Shown here: piece by piece, positions 12,589-24,026 of the stretch
Layout of the letters: the number at the start of each line of letters is the position of its first letter
Position numbering within the stretch: the stretch's first letter is position 1
NCBI GenBank assembly: GCA_019787685.1
Contig: JAHNUO010000002.1
Span: forward strand, 2,604,001 to 2,668,000
Reading direction: 5' to 3'
DNA from: Chiua virens
Lineage: Eukaryota > Basidiomycota > Agaricomycetes > Boletales > Boletaceae
Length of the DNA stretch: 64,000 bases
The notes under the pieces: generated by a model
Seen by the model: the letters and a program-made list of their open reading frames with translations, nothing else
Database searches by the model: none
What the model was told of the DNA's origin: nothing
Position numbers and translations under genes: made by a program

Positions 12589-14008
12589 TCACAATGTCAG
12601 AACCTCTGCGCCAGTTTCTGTTATTAACACCATGTGCTCGGCCTGTGCACTACGAGCGCAATTCTATCATACCTTGTCAGGGTTTTCCCAAGATGTGAAA
12701 ACGAGTGTTACCTACCTCGGTCGAAGCCGTCCATCCGTCCGGGAATATCCACACTTGTGGGTTGGATCCCTGCACGATACAAGGCTATTGTTTTATGGCG
12801 ATAATAAATTTTAAAAAGAGGGGGGAATGTGTGTCCAACATCCATACCTCGATGGTAAAGCAATGGCCGGGAAGCATCATCCCCGGTTCCTCGTTCACTG
12901 ACCAACGTGAAAATCAGACAATAGAATGGACGCCAGGAACGGAGGAGTACGTGTATGATATATCCAAGGAGGTCGATGGAACACTCTTCCAATGCCATGG
13001 CCCGAGAATGCACTGCACACCGAATAGGGAGCGTTGCGCACCAATTCGTGGATTGCTTGGCCAATGCCATTGAACGGGCGCTCAGGTCCGCAAGCCCTGA
13101 TCCCAACCTCAAGGGCAGCGTTAGTCATTGAGACCAGATCGTGTCCTGCCTGGTCCTGCAAAGCAATTCTTTGTAGTCGCCGAGCAACCAAAACGGGTGC
13201 GTGCGTACGACGTTGCCGACCAGAAACGTTTCTGAGGTATCTCCATGATACCCGTCCAGGTAAACGGTGACATCTATGTTGATGATATCCCCGTCTTCGA
13301 GTGGTCGACTATGATCATCCTCAATGCTAGATTGCCAGACATAAAATCGACCAAACCGATGACTCACTCGTCTGGTATGCCGTGGGATACAACATTGTTA
13401 ATGCTAGTGCAACACGACCGGGGGAACCCAGAATAAAGTAAAGGGGACGGGTAAGCACCACAGGCAATGATAAAGTTGTGGATTGCTGTATCTATTGAAT
13501 TCGTGGTCATCCCAGGCTAAAAAGAGACATGAAGATAGAGTTATAAGAACCGTGCACGTCCATTAACTACGAGAACGATACATACTCGAACAAGGGAACC
13601 CGCAAACTTGCGGGTCTCGCGAGCCAACTTCGAAGATGCCCGAACTTTGGCCTCTTCCTCACTTCCAAGTCGAATTCGGCCGTCACCCTCGTAAAATTCC
13701 GGTGGATCGTCACTGGACGAACTAACCGCTTTGTTGTTTGAACGTATCTGTGCATATGGTGGTCGTCGAATGCCAGATGGGATAGTGCGCGGCGTGATGT
13801 GGGATACACCCCACACAAAAGGTTCCTCGGGGAGAATCACGCTGTAGCTTCCAAAGAGTTCCTCTTCAGATACATGCGTAGAAAAACAGCGCATTCGGCT
13901 CTCAACACATGTCAGCTGGCGCGTTAGGATGAGACGCCGTGGCTGTTTTGTCCACAGTTTGTCTCTCCAAGTCCGAGTCCGAGTTGATTTCAAGAAGTTC
14001 GGGATCAT
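12589..14008 (-). CDS. Methionine aminopeptidase type 1, mitochondrial-type
   Basis: The enzyme removes the initiator methionine from nascent proteins using a dinuclear metal centre. The first exon (ATG 14008) encodes a basic, hydroxylated leader rich in Arg and Thr, as expected for mitochondrial import. The '[13 protein letters not shown]' and 'PPYAQ' blocks follow, which precede the catalytic fold in the MAP1D group. Downstream exons show [10 protein letters not shown] (metal-side His), '[23 protein letters not shown]' (two metal Asp), 'GHGIGRVFH' (metal His), 'CFTIEP' (metal Glu) and the C-terminal '[13 protein letters not shown]' strand. The stop lies at 12589-12591. All metal-binding positions I can check are kept and every intron is in phase. 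It is convergent with the GNAT gene. Confidence 0.88.
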
Positions 14009-14693
14009 AGAGGGAAGCAAACTTTCAGTGTCAATGATTACTTACATAATTGATTGCCGATCACAATGGTCCCGCTTACACTCACCGCTACCATCCCCAC
14101 TTAGTCTGCAAAAGAATTATGTATATAAAGACGCAATATTTGGTGACGTTGGATACAGCGGAGACGAAGGATACAGCAACTTGTCACGAACGGGAATAAG
14201 GTTGCTGTTTTGGAACGGTACCCCCGCCACTGATTGACGGAATGTTTCTTGATGCGCCAACTCGAAGCATCAGCATGATGTGGCTTGAGGTGACAACTAA
14301 CCTGACTTGAGGCAAGTAACTGGAGCTTATCAGTACAGTATTGGACACGGGCGCCACCCATCATATCCATCACTATGTACATGTGGTTCCGTTGCCGCCA
14401 CAAAATGGATTCTGCCAGTGACTATATAAACACGTCGATGTCAACATACGAGAATTGTATGCCCAAGATATTGAAGGCAGGCGCGGAAGCGGAGTCGACA
14501 CTGGGTTTGGCTTGTCATCCAGCCGGCGTGGGAGCGAGGTTGCGGAACATGTGGAGGTTGGGTCCGCATAACCAATGTATACGGTGGGCATATCCCAAAG
14601 TGTTACTTCCCGCGTTCTGGCACTGTCTCAAATGCACTAAGAAATTCCTCGGCCAAATTGGAGCCTGATAAGCCACGGTAGCCACAATCGATA
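14009..14693. other. Intergenic, 685 bp; isolated TATA-like site
   Basis: This lies between the starts of MetAP and the end of GCP5. A plus-strand TATATAAAG is present at 14122-14130, but no convincing plus-strand gene follows. A short minus-strand frame reading 'YIVMDMMGG' near 14375 vaguely recalls a kinase hinge but has no other kinase motif near it. Confidence 0.4.
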
Positions 14694-17600
14694 TCACGAG
14701 TCCCAATCCTCGAGCATAAACGCCAACACGCCAAACGCAGACGCAGCCTCCGACGACCCCCTCGCCAAACTCTCCGCCCCACGCCGCACATACCTCACCA
14801 ACCCATCCAGTTCTCCCGACAACGTTTCCATCCGTGTCGAAAACGCCTCCTCGACGTCCGCGGAAAACGACGGCTCCATTTCAGGTGCGGCGTCACCGTC
14901 CGTGTCCGTGTCCGAGTCGTCTTCGGTGTCGCTGAGCACGGGTACTGAAAACCCGATGACGTTCTTGCGCTGTCGTCGTTGGCGACGACTCCGGTGGCGT
15001 CGCATGCTGATGGAGAGGCGGGAGATGTCATGCGTCGTGTCCCCCGCAAAACTGGTGAAGAACGTCCGAAAATGGATACACATGTCTAAGATGCTCAATA
15101 TTGCTTTCAGAAGGGAGGTGGTCTAGCCGGAGAACAATCATAAGTGAATGCTGCAAAGGATAGCGGAGTGGTAAGATGAAACATACGGCGGAGTCGAGAA
15201 AACATTCGGCCAGTAGTGTCTCCAGGCTAGGCATCAAATATGTAACATGAAGGGGACGATCTAAAGAAAACGTACTGGTCGTTGTGTAGCTTGATCATCT
15301 CATCGAGGGACTTGACCTCTGTGAACGCAGATTTGAATTTCAGCACTTGAACGTGGATCACCTGTCCGAGTGACGTGAGTCAGATACATCACACCACTGA
15401 AACGAACAATATACATTCGTGGTGAGGAAATTGAACAGGACACTGCGACTTGTTATCAATATACCATGGCCGCCCTGTTAGGGCTGCATTACTCACTTGA
15501 CGAACCACGAGAGCTTCCCTCGCATCGCGTAAAACACCTTGAGCTCGGACCTCAGGCCAACATTCGTCACCGCGCCACGTAGCAAAATCCTTTCTAGAAC
15601 ACATTTCGCTCTTCTCACCTGAAGCAGGAAGACAAAAAGGGAGCGATAGCTTTGCAACACGCTGGGTGTGAAATATAAGTCAGGGGGAAAGGCACAGCGT
15701 ATTCGATGAGCAGCCCATCAATTGCCTTGACAGTATTGGATACCGTGGTAGTTCTATTGCCTCTATAGGCGAGTCGAACGAGGGAGGCATCAATCCAATT
15801 GGAGTGAGCGGACCCGACAACATCTCGGAAGGCGCTGTTCAGGAAATGAAAGTCGGTCCATGCCTGTTGGCTATCCATCTAAATGTCATTATATTAGACA
15901 TAAGACGGCAGAATCAACCTTGATTATACCTTGGCGAATAGAACATCGGTGAAGTTACTGATCACGTCTCCTCTTGTCATCAAGTATACCCCTTCAACGG
16001 CTGCAAGGTGTCGTGGTAGTTCGCATTCATCGATGAGGACGCGTGAAAATCGCAAACCCGCAGCTTGGCAATATGCGGAGAGTTCCTCCAATATCAGGTG
16101 CGACAGCGATTCTGAATCTCTCAGGCTTGCCGGACTGGAGCTGAATAGCTGTGAAAAAGACTTCCAATCAAGAAGTGGCCGTTCTCCTGTCGGGTTGTCA
16201 GAAAAGAAATAGACACCCATCGTTCGAAGTAACCCGACAGCTTTGCCCGCCCCTAAGATGTGATCGACTACCGGGTCCAAGAATGCCGGTACGGCGAGCT
16301 GTTTCCTTCTCCCCTCCTCCAGGACCACAGGACTCCGAAGGACATAACCATCTGCCCATAAATCTGAGTCAGTCAGCGGTAGTTCGTTGTCTTCGATGAA
16401 GAATTCCTCGTCGAGCGCTTGGGTGTCGTCAAGATAATCCCAGACGTTCCGGACGGGCATTCCATTCTTAAGCCATTTTCCGATCATGTGCCAGATCGGT
16501 TCTAATGTCTTTGCAAAGATAGTCGCGAGAGAATTGGACACTGAGACGTTGCCCATGGACCATTCTTCCTCCACCGCCTGTAGCAAAAGGTCCAGCAGAA
16601 GCGAAGAAACGACGGCTGATGGAATTTGGGTGGGCATGTGGGGCAAGTTCCAAACAGCTTGGTCGAGTCTGTCCCGGGACTGGCAGATATATCCAACGAG
16701 TCGGTGCAGGATGCCCAACACGACATCAAAGGTGCCTGAGAACGTATCTCTGACTTCCTTCTCTAGGCTGAGAAGACTGACGACGAGCGGGTCACCATAC
16801 CCAGCTAGTGCGCCACAAATGGCTTCTTCCTTTTCCGCGCACCATCGGTCAAACGTTCGGATTTGCGAGTCCACTGCATCTGCGAATGCCTCTATTGTCC
16901 TCGAGCGGATGTTATGAGTGAGCAGGCGCATTGTACCGCTCGGAGAAATTGCGGGAACGGCAGTCACGCCGTCGAAAATGGCAGAGACAACCTTTCGCAG
17001 ATGACATATAGTAGTCGTAACCTGTGCAAAAGCGCCCAAGATCGATGATTGGGATGTCAGTGTAAAGTGCAGGAGACGGGGTGCTGTCGGAGAGGGCTAG
17101 TATCTTCGGTTAACGTCGACTTTACCAACAAAATTGAAGACACACCACCGAAGTAAATGTATCCGGAGTGGTGTAAATCATTATGTTTTCCCGACCTTGA
17201 AGAGATGTCAATACCTCCCGCACGGCTTCACGTTCGTGAATATATTTCTACACGGGACATGTTCGTCGTATGGTCTCATAAGTATATTTCGCGCCTACCT
17301 CTCGCTCTGGACCGACAAGAGCCAACGTTGTTCTTTCCCCGAGGACACGGAGCATTGCGGGGCCTAACAAGGATAAGAGAGAGAAAATTAAGATCGAGAA
17401 TGCATACCAAGGGTTGACGGGTCGCTTATATCAAATGGCCGCGAAACATCCACATCAATTTTCCAATCATCCCTCCAGTACTGGTTTGCCTTGAGTTGTT
17501 CGAGGGGATTCTCCTGGTGGCGAATGCGGTAGCGAGTGTTCTGTTCTCTAGGCGGTCCAGTTACAGGTGCAGGTAGATCTTCAAACGAGGATGGTATACC

Positions 17601-18426
17601 ATCGCTGTCCAGAGAGTCATCTTCATCCCAGGGTGAAAGGGACGGTGTACTCCCACCGCTCCGAGTTTCCCATCCCTCGACAGTGCTACCAACTGGCAAA
17701 CCATATACTCCCTCCCAGTGCTGTCCTTCGAATGGTTCCTCGGCGAGGATCTCTTTCCATGTTATCGGCGCCGGAGGTTCGGGTGGTCGTGCATCTTTAT
17801 ATGCCTCCGCAAAGGTATGGGTTGCACGACAAGGAGCAGATGCCAACAAGGTCTACCCAGAAATATGAGGAAAGAACCATCCGGGAGAGAGATACGTACG
17901 AGGAACTGGAGGTGGTCCGGGAGGCGCGACAACTATATGAGATCTCAACACACGACATCATCTGGAAAGGGTATCACACTCACTTTGATCCGCTCATCGA
18001 GATCTGTCAATTCCTTGGCTTGTTCCTTCACGTTACGATAAGACACCTGCAGGGCATCCGCGAGAGCGTCATGGGAGTTGATGCTGGCTTTGAGAATGAG
18101 GCTATGTTTCCGACGCGTAAACCGACTGAAAGAGGACAGAGTCACGATCAACAGGCACACTACCCTTTGAAATGTCTGTCCATCGCAGCCATGTCGGTGC
18201 TCGCCCCAGCTTTGATCGAGTATTCCAAATTCTTGGACACGAAATCAACGGCAGTGTGAACGTTTTCATCGTCAATCTCAGGTGATAGCCCGGTCACTTG
18301 GGTGACGAGCGACTGGCATAGTGGTAAAAGACGTGTGGATTGCCGAGTAGTAGGTCGAGATAAACGGGAACTTGAGCGGGTCGAGATGCGGGAGTGTGGT
18401 CTGAGTGATGAGGCTGGCGTATTCAT
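14694..18426 (-). CDS. Gamma-tubulin complex component 5 (GCP5)
   Basis: GCP5 is a Spc97/Spc98-family subunit of the gamma-tubulin ring complex that nucleates microtubules. The N-terminus (ATG 18426) has an Arg/Ser/Thr-rich start, then 'LLPLCQSLVTQVTGL' and the helical block 'DALADALQVSYRNVKEQ'. A linker with Asp-rich acidic repeats and 'ENPLEQLKANQYWRDDW' follows near 17480. The GRIP core contains 'YIHEREAVREVLTSLQGR' (about 17220) and the long exon 15924-17039 with 'HILGAGKAVGLLRTMG' and 'VEGVYLMTRGDVISNFTDVLF', the usual bridge between GRIP1 and GRIP2. The C-terminal exons carry 'AFTEVKSLDEMIKLHND' and an acidic tail. The start codon lies 32 bp from that of MGM101 on the other strand. GCP4/GCP6 are alternatives, but the N-terminal block fits GCP5 best. 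Confidence 0.8.
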
Positions 18427-18458
18427 AGCTCGGGTCGAGGTGGCGGTGTAATTAAACA
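18427..18458. promoter_or_regulatory. 32-bp bidirectional start-codon spacer between GCP5 and MGM101
   Basis: The ATG of GCP5 (18424-18426, minus) and the ATG of MGM101 (18459-18461, plus) are separated by 32 bp. Both 5' UTRs, and probably the promoters, must therefore overlap the opposite gene's coding sequence. The starts were chosen because each opens a well-conserved or functionally sensible N-terminus. Confidence 0.55.
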
Positions 18459-19474
18459 ATGTCTTTTGCACGTCTTTCGCGTGTAGGTATCTCGTATCAC
18501 AGAACTTACGCGACAACGACGCGTACCTACCCCGCTCGGGCTACAGCAACCAGTTCTCGCGTCACAAAAGCATCATCCAGCACAAGCACCAACCACATCA
18601 GCCGGGACGACATATCCGAGGCAATAGCAGATGCAAATGGGGCACTTGAAAACGATGCAACTCCAGAGACTGTCCCCTCCACTGAGCCAACGTCCTCGCG
18701 CATCTCTCAAAACGCGTTTCCTGGTGATTTTATATCAGGAGGTAACAGCGACGCCAACGATTGGTCGAAAAGCTACTATGGTTTATCCGTAGAAGCATTC
18801 CCAAGGGAGATTGCTGACATTCTCCTCGCTCCTATCGACGAAATGGACGTCGAGATGAAACCAGGCGAGTCCCCTTTCTATCGTTTGCTATATCTCACTC
18901 ACCGTCCTTTAAAGACGGACTTATCTACCTTCCGGAAATCAAATACCGTCGTATATTGAACAAGGCATTCGGACCTGGCGCCTGGGGTCTCGCCCCAAGG
19001 ACAGAGACAAACGTTGGTCCCAAGATAGTGAGCAGGGAGTACGCGCTTGTTTGCCAAGGACGGTACGACAATTTGTCATACATGACGTTCTACTAACCCG
19101 TCTTCCAGCCTCGTAGCCATAGCTAGAGGTGAAAACGAGTATTTTGACCCTTCTGGGATTCCTACCGCTGCTGAAGGGTGTAAGAGCAATGCTCTCATGC
19201 GATGTTGCAAGGATCTGGGTATAGCGAGCGAGCTCTGGTAAGACTAAACTGGTATGCCTCGCATGTTTTCTTACCCTTCATCCACAAGGGATCCTCGCTT
19301 TATTCGAGAATTTAAAGTAAGTATTGCATCGAGGTGTTTGCTGAGAACCTAACAACCAAGAAGAAGTTCGTGTTGCATCACAATCTGGGTTAACAGTCAC
19401 TCATAGTCCGTTTCAGGAGGAAGCTTTGGAGGCGTAAAGATCAACCTAGGTTTGACTATCCATGGAAAGAGTGA
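18459..19474 (+). CDS. MGM101: Mitochondrial genome maintenance protein Mgm101
   Basis: Mgm101 is a Rad52-related single-strand annealing protein of the mitochondrial nucleoid, needed for mtDNA recombination and repair. The first 30 residues are rich in Arg, Ser and Thr and lack acidic residues, a good import signal. After a variable Ser/Thr linker the conserved core starts with '[19 protein letters not shown]' (about 18760) and '[10 protein letters not shown]'. It continues over short introns with '[21 protein letters not shown]', '[20 protein letters not shown]', '[20 protein letters not shown]' plus 'MRCCKDLG', and ends with the basic 'RKLWRRKD' and 'FDYPWKE'. The paired cysteines and basic tail that mark the family are all present. 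The gene is head-to-head with GCP5. Confidence 0.92.
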
Positions 19475-19825
19475 AATGCACTATTTCTGCCCTCTAGATG
19501 CTCAAACCACACTCAAATCCTTGCAATTCAAATTGTATTCCACGAATTTTTTGAACTTTCTTGCATGTGTATATCCTCCTGTCCGACTTGTAAGACACTA
19601 TCGCACATCGTTCCCAGCAATTGAACAACTACGTTCAACTAGGCAAAATCTATAGTAGATACATAAATTTGAAGATGAAAAGATCATTGCTAGTACAGTG
19701 CAGATTGAAAGTACATGATGCAAAACATAATCTAGCAAAACACGGGGTACTTCAAGTTCGAGCATATTCAGATCGTATAGCCAGTCCAGCTTAGCACGTA
19801 CAAGAAATCGCAATAGAACAAAAGA
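19475..19825. other. Intergenic, 351 bp between convergent genes
   Basis: AT-rich 3' flanking sequence between the MGM101 stop and the vWA-protein stop on the opposite strand. I see no gene. Confidence 0.6.
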
Positions 19826-21140
19826 CTAGACATTTATCAGTGCTTCTCCACCACGCCTATCCACGCGACGGTTGATACCACCCAAGAGAATCTTGAGCAA
19901 CATCACGGATGTCAAATGAATCCCAAGGTAAGGCGTGGTATCGACGATATCCTAGTGTATGGCGATCAGTGTCATGAACCACGTGTGGTGCACACGGACT
20001 ACTCACCCGCACTCCAAAACTGCCACTCAAATCATCGTCCAATTGCTTTAGGAACGCCGTCGCGTCTCTATCGTCTCCTATTTGGACAAACTGGATGCCG
20101 ACCTGCCCAAATTCCGAATTAGCCACGATCGCTTCGCGTTCTGCCCAAACGTGTCTCACCTGCGCAAGAGGGTAGTTCCCACGGTCGAGCCTGCGTGCCA
20201 GCGCAACAATAGAATCTAATGGTTCGTCGGCTGAAAGGGAGTTGGCTCTTGCGTGGTATCAAACAAACAAAGGCAGCTTACTGGGTACACCGTCGGTGAT
20301 GACAATAAAGTTAACAGGCTTAATCCGGTTGAGGATCGTTGGGTCCCCTTTCTTCTTCTTCCGAGAAGCCTTTTCAAGTTTCTCGATATAGTCTCCGACG
20401 AGGAGGTCGAGCTTGTATGCGATGGGCGTGAGACCGTGTGGTCGAACATGCATAAATAGTTGGCGAACTGCCGCAGCATCCTTTGTGGAGCTAGGTTAAT
20501 ACAAGAATCATGGTGTCGTAGAGACGATGGCTTGCCCTCATGTTCACGCCAGCTCTGCGGTGGTTGAGGAAGTGAATGTCTATTCCATCTCTGTCGTACG
20601 CGCCAGCGGTATCCGCAAGTTCGCTCAATGCGTTGCAAGCCTGTCGACACACGTATGAGATGCGACGGACAAGAAACACTACAGAACACGTACCTGTTCC
20701 CAGCGGTGGTCCTGCAACATGGAAGCCGAGTCGTCCATGATGATTACCGTATCGTACTTGCGCAGCATTTCGAGCGCGTTTTCCTCCGATTCGCGACGCA
20801 TAGGAGCCTGCAGATAAGCAATGTCCTTTACACGCTCATGGCTAGCAAACGCTGGATGAATGATGAATATGCGAGTGGAACGAGAGCCAGGAGGTAATGT
20901 CATACGTGGTGAGGAACTAGAAGACCCAGCAAGGGTTGAAGAGGGCCAGGTTTGCTGCCCCCCATTCAACTGCATTTCAGGGGCAGTACTCGTATATGGA
21001 GGCGGCGCGGCCACATCTGAAGACCACGCCTTGCCAGCGTCAGCAGATCGGTGCTTCTCAACACCGTTTCTAGAATCACCGACGCCGGAAACGTGGTACT
21101 GCGAATCTGAACGCTGCGGCTGCGACGACGAGTGTCCCAT
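19826..21140 (-). CDS. von Willebrand factor A domain protein
   Basis: The start is ATG 21140; a longer frame upstream would need a TTG start. A Ser/Pro-rich disordered N-terminus with a PPPYTS motif (about 21000) leads into a vWA domain: 'KYDTVIIMDDSASM' contains the MIDAS D-x-S-x-S motif. It is followed over introns by 'YDRDGIDIHFLNHRRAGVN', 'KPVNFIVITDGVPS' (central strand with the third MIDAS Asp), 'VGIQFVQIGDDRDATAFL' and the C-terminal 'MLLKILLGGINRRVDR'. This layout is common in fungal cytosolic vWA proteins, which have no assigned biochemical role. A metal-dependent protein-binding role is inferred from the intact MIDAS. It is convergent with MGM101. Confidence 0.8.
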
Positions 21141-21593
21141 GATGCTTGTGGGTCTTTCCAAAGATAGGTTGAACTTCGTGGTGCAATATAATCTGTCGGG
21201 GAGGGCCGTGGGGAGGGCTGTTTTCGATAGGAAAAAGATAATTAGATGGGTTCGCGTCGACCAACGGGGTTTCTTATATCCATTCCACTTGCACTGCCGT
21301 TGTATACGTAGAAGGTTCGTATCAGAAATATGTCATAAACCCTGTGGTAGTGATTACCTTGTTTGGCTTACGTGGACAGAACCAAGCACAGCCTGAATTA
21401 CGAAGCATTGTCAAGCGGTGTCAGTGAACCCACTCCTAAGTACCACTCGGCAGCCTTGCCATGATCTCCTACAGCTTTCCAACTTGAATTAGGGACAACG
21501 CCAACCGATCTGTTCATTGTTGTCACATTCGGATATTAGAGGGACAAAGCTTTGATGTCAATATTAATAACCATGCATTGTTCGTCAGCAATG
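21141..21593. other. Intergenic, 453 bp
   Basis: Upstream region of the vWA gene and 3' flank of the PCI gene. A TATA-like 'tataaga' lies on the minus strand near 21270. No coding signal was recognised. Confidence 0.5.
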
Positions 21594-23323
21594 TTACAGC
21601 AATGTATAAGGAGATTGGCTGTCTCCTAGTCTCGGGAAGGCATTCGTGCTTGCCAACACGACCATCTGCTTCTCATGCGAAATATATCCCCTCATATACC
21701 CCTTGTAGATCATGTTCGCAACGAAGCACTCGGCCTCGTCCATCGAGACAGTCGTTGCCCGAAATACACAACGACGTGTGAAACATGAACACGGGGATTC
21801 GCGTACTCTTGTCACAGGCTACCCATCTGCGTATCGCACACTCAGCATGTCGACAGGATGGTGAAGTGCAAGAAATACGTACACGCGTCTGAACAATCCT
21901 CTGATGCAGAGTTCACGTGCCCTTTCGATTGTCATCCAGAGATTCAGTTCGACGAGTCCGACGTTCCCATTGATCCAGTGCGGCATCATATGATCCCATA
22001 TCTCCTATGCGGATCGCAGTTATGAACGGTGAGAAGAGTTCATCCAAGACAGGGAACCGATCCAGAAGTATTCTGGATGGAAGGTGGCCTCGCAAGATGC
22101 GTAAAGGAATCAAGCACGTCAAGATCCGCCTACAAATGCACTCTGAATAAATTCTGCGTGAGAAAAGATGATGCGAATCGTACTCTTGATTTCTGTGTGC
22201 CCCGAGATGACAATTGTAGAATGCGAGCGTGAGCTCCTGTTCCGCCTGGAGAAAAAGAAGGTGAATGATACGTGCACGATAGACTCAAAAAACACGCTTC
22301 ACCTTGGCATAATCTTCGTTCAAAAAACTCAGCATTCCGAGATAGTATCGATAAGTGACCTGAATCAGTAGTCTACCTTTTAGCAACGTCAGGTAAGTGT
22401 CACCAAGATGCAACACACTTGATGTGAACGAGGGTAAGCAGTCAAAAGAGGTATATCCGGATTCGCATCCAGTGCTCGCAATATGTTTTTGGATAATGAT
22501 ATCCGTTTGACCTACACCAGGCTAAGCAGCGAATGCGATGGAGTAGAAGAGACTCACACGGAAGTAACACTTCATGACAAGACCAACCACGTAATAGATC
22601 CCCCACTTCCGAGATTGGTCCGGGGGAGACGTGCTCAAGACCGAACAGTCAGTGCGAGCAATTATCAAAAGGTAGGTTGAGACACATACCGATCTGTCAT
22701 GCAGTTGCTAAAGGCCTTCGCTACCACCCCGGCCGCGCTCTCCATGCATTCACTGCTTTGATTGTTCACCTTGGCGTGAAAGTCTGCCTGCACCGACAGG
22801 GCCTGTCAAACAGAAATACCAACGTATCAACCAAGTGAACTCACGTCAAAAGCAAGATCCCTCAGGTCACGAAGCATGGAAAACAAAGCGGGTAGAGTCC
22901 ACCCGGTGTTCTGAGTGAAGAATCGGAAGAACAATCTTCGTGCATACATTCACACCAAACCAAATCAGATTCGGAGGTAGGATATACGCACGAAATAAGT
23001 TGAGACTGTTCGTTAAAAGCATCTCCTGGCCGTTTTCGCGCAACGTGGGATGTCACCATCACATATCGGGCAGCAATTTCGTCCCATGGGCTGTCTACGC
23101 ACCCACCATACTGGGACATGATAGTGTCGCGCTGAGTGTGAGGAGTCTGAATCATGCACAACTCAGGCAGAGCCGTGTTACATACCGATGGATTTTTCAA
23201 CTCTTTCACGAGGTCCTTCCCATGTGGACTCGTTGGTCTGAGTAGGTATGCCAGACGATGACCATCTTCCGCGTGTACGCTCTCCGATAGCTGTACTAAG
23301 AAGGCGGTGAACGAGGCTGCCAT
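21594..23323 (-). CDS. PCI-domain protein of the Csn12/Thp1/PCID2 family
   Basis: These proteins act in TREX-2-linked mRNA export and transcription elongation, or alongside the COP9 signalosome in some fungi. The N-terminal exon (ATG 23323, 'MAASFTAFLVQLSESVH') is followed by helical TPR-like exons. The diagnostic C-terminal exons read 'YLIPLRILRGHLPSRILL', 'LDELFSPFITAIRIGD' and 'GSYDAALDQWE' (about 21960-22110). The winged-helix part of the PCI domain follows: 'EAECFVANMIYKGYMRGYIS', then 'HEKQMVVLASTNAFPRL' (about 21630-21740). One extra base near 21749-21751 breaks the frame between 'FMFHTSLCISGND' and 'SMDEAECF'. Without that base the family sequence is continuous. Csn12 versus Thp1 cannot be decided here. 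Confidence 0.78.
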
Positions 23324-24026
23324 GCTAGTATGTTGGGTTGGGCGCGTATTCAGCTGTCAATCGACGTCTCTTGTCAACTTTGCGATGTTGTAATGGTAAA
23401 TCCGAAATTCTAGCGCGAACGGAGAAAGATAGCGGCGATGTGGACCTTCAGAATATTAATATCGTTGTGCAATTTGCAGTGTATTCGAGAACGAATTGGA
23501 TTTGTAATGAAGTTTCAATTCGCCATCGCAGTTCGCTTGCCCACCACCACTTGCTCACACCGTCCAGTATTTCGCTGTCTTTCCTACGACCCCCAGCAAC
23601 CTTTTCCTCCTAGATTCAGAGACGAAGGTATACACGACTAGTTTGACTTTGTTTGACGAACGATGTTCGGAATTCCCGGTCGACAATCATCGATCATCAC
23701 ACAACCATGGCCACGGCGTCATTGACATTCCATTCTCAAGCATTCGATCCACCAAGTTCGATATACTCCAGGTTGGTCTCTGGGATATTTCGGACTTGGT
23801 GGATCGTGTATGGACCTGGTACACTCAACTCGACGACGTAGATGAAGGGAAAGGAAAGGAATTCTGCTATTCCTAAGTAGATGCTCGAAGTCTTCGTGAA
23901 GTTCCGGGTTGTCTGAACTCAATGATCACGTGTAATGAGATAACATCTCGATGTCGTCATTATCGACATCATATGATCCCCCCCCTTTTTTTAAAAATCT
24001 CCCTGACTCTGAGTTGATCTTCCATC
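23324..24026. other. Intergenic, 703 bp with a hairpin
   Basis: This lies between divergent genes. It holds a 44-codon plus-strand frame (23507-23641, 'MKFQFAIAVRLP') that could be a first exon but has no recognisable continuation. It also holds a strong imperfect hairpin at 23745-23806 and a C7/T7 tract at about 23978-23993 just upstream of the next gene. Confidence 0.5.
23745..23806. repeat. Inverted repeat / hairpin with 12-bp perfect outer arms
   Basis: CGATCCACCAAG at 23745-23756 is matched by its exact reverse complement at 23795-23806. The inner sequences (TTCGATAT versus ATATTTCGGA) continue the pairing with a small bulge, giving about 20 paired bases around a short loop. Confidence 0.7.

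Noticed and set aside
14373..14403. Minus-strand 'YIVMDMMGG' resembling a kinase hinge
   Set aside because: No VAIK, HRD, DFG or APE motif lies on the correct side within a plausible distance, so it is likely chance.
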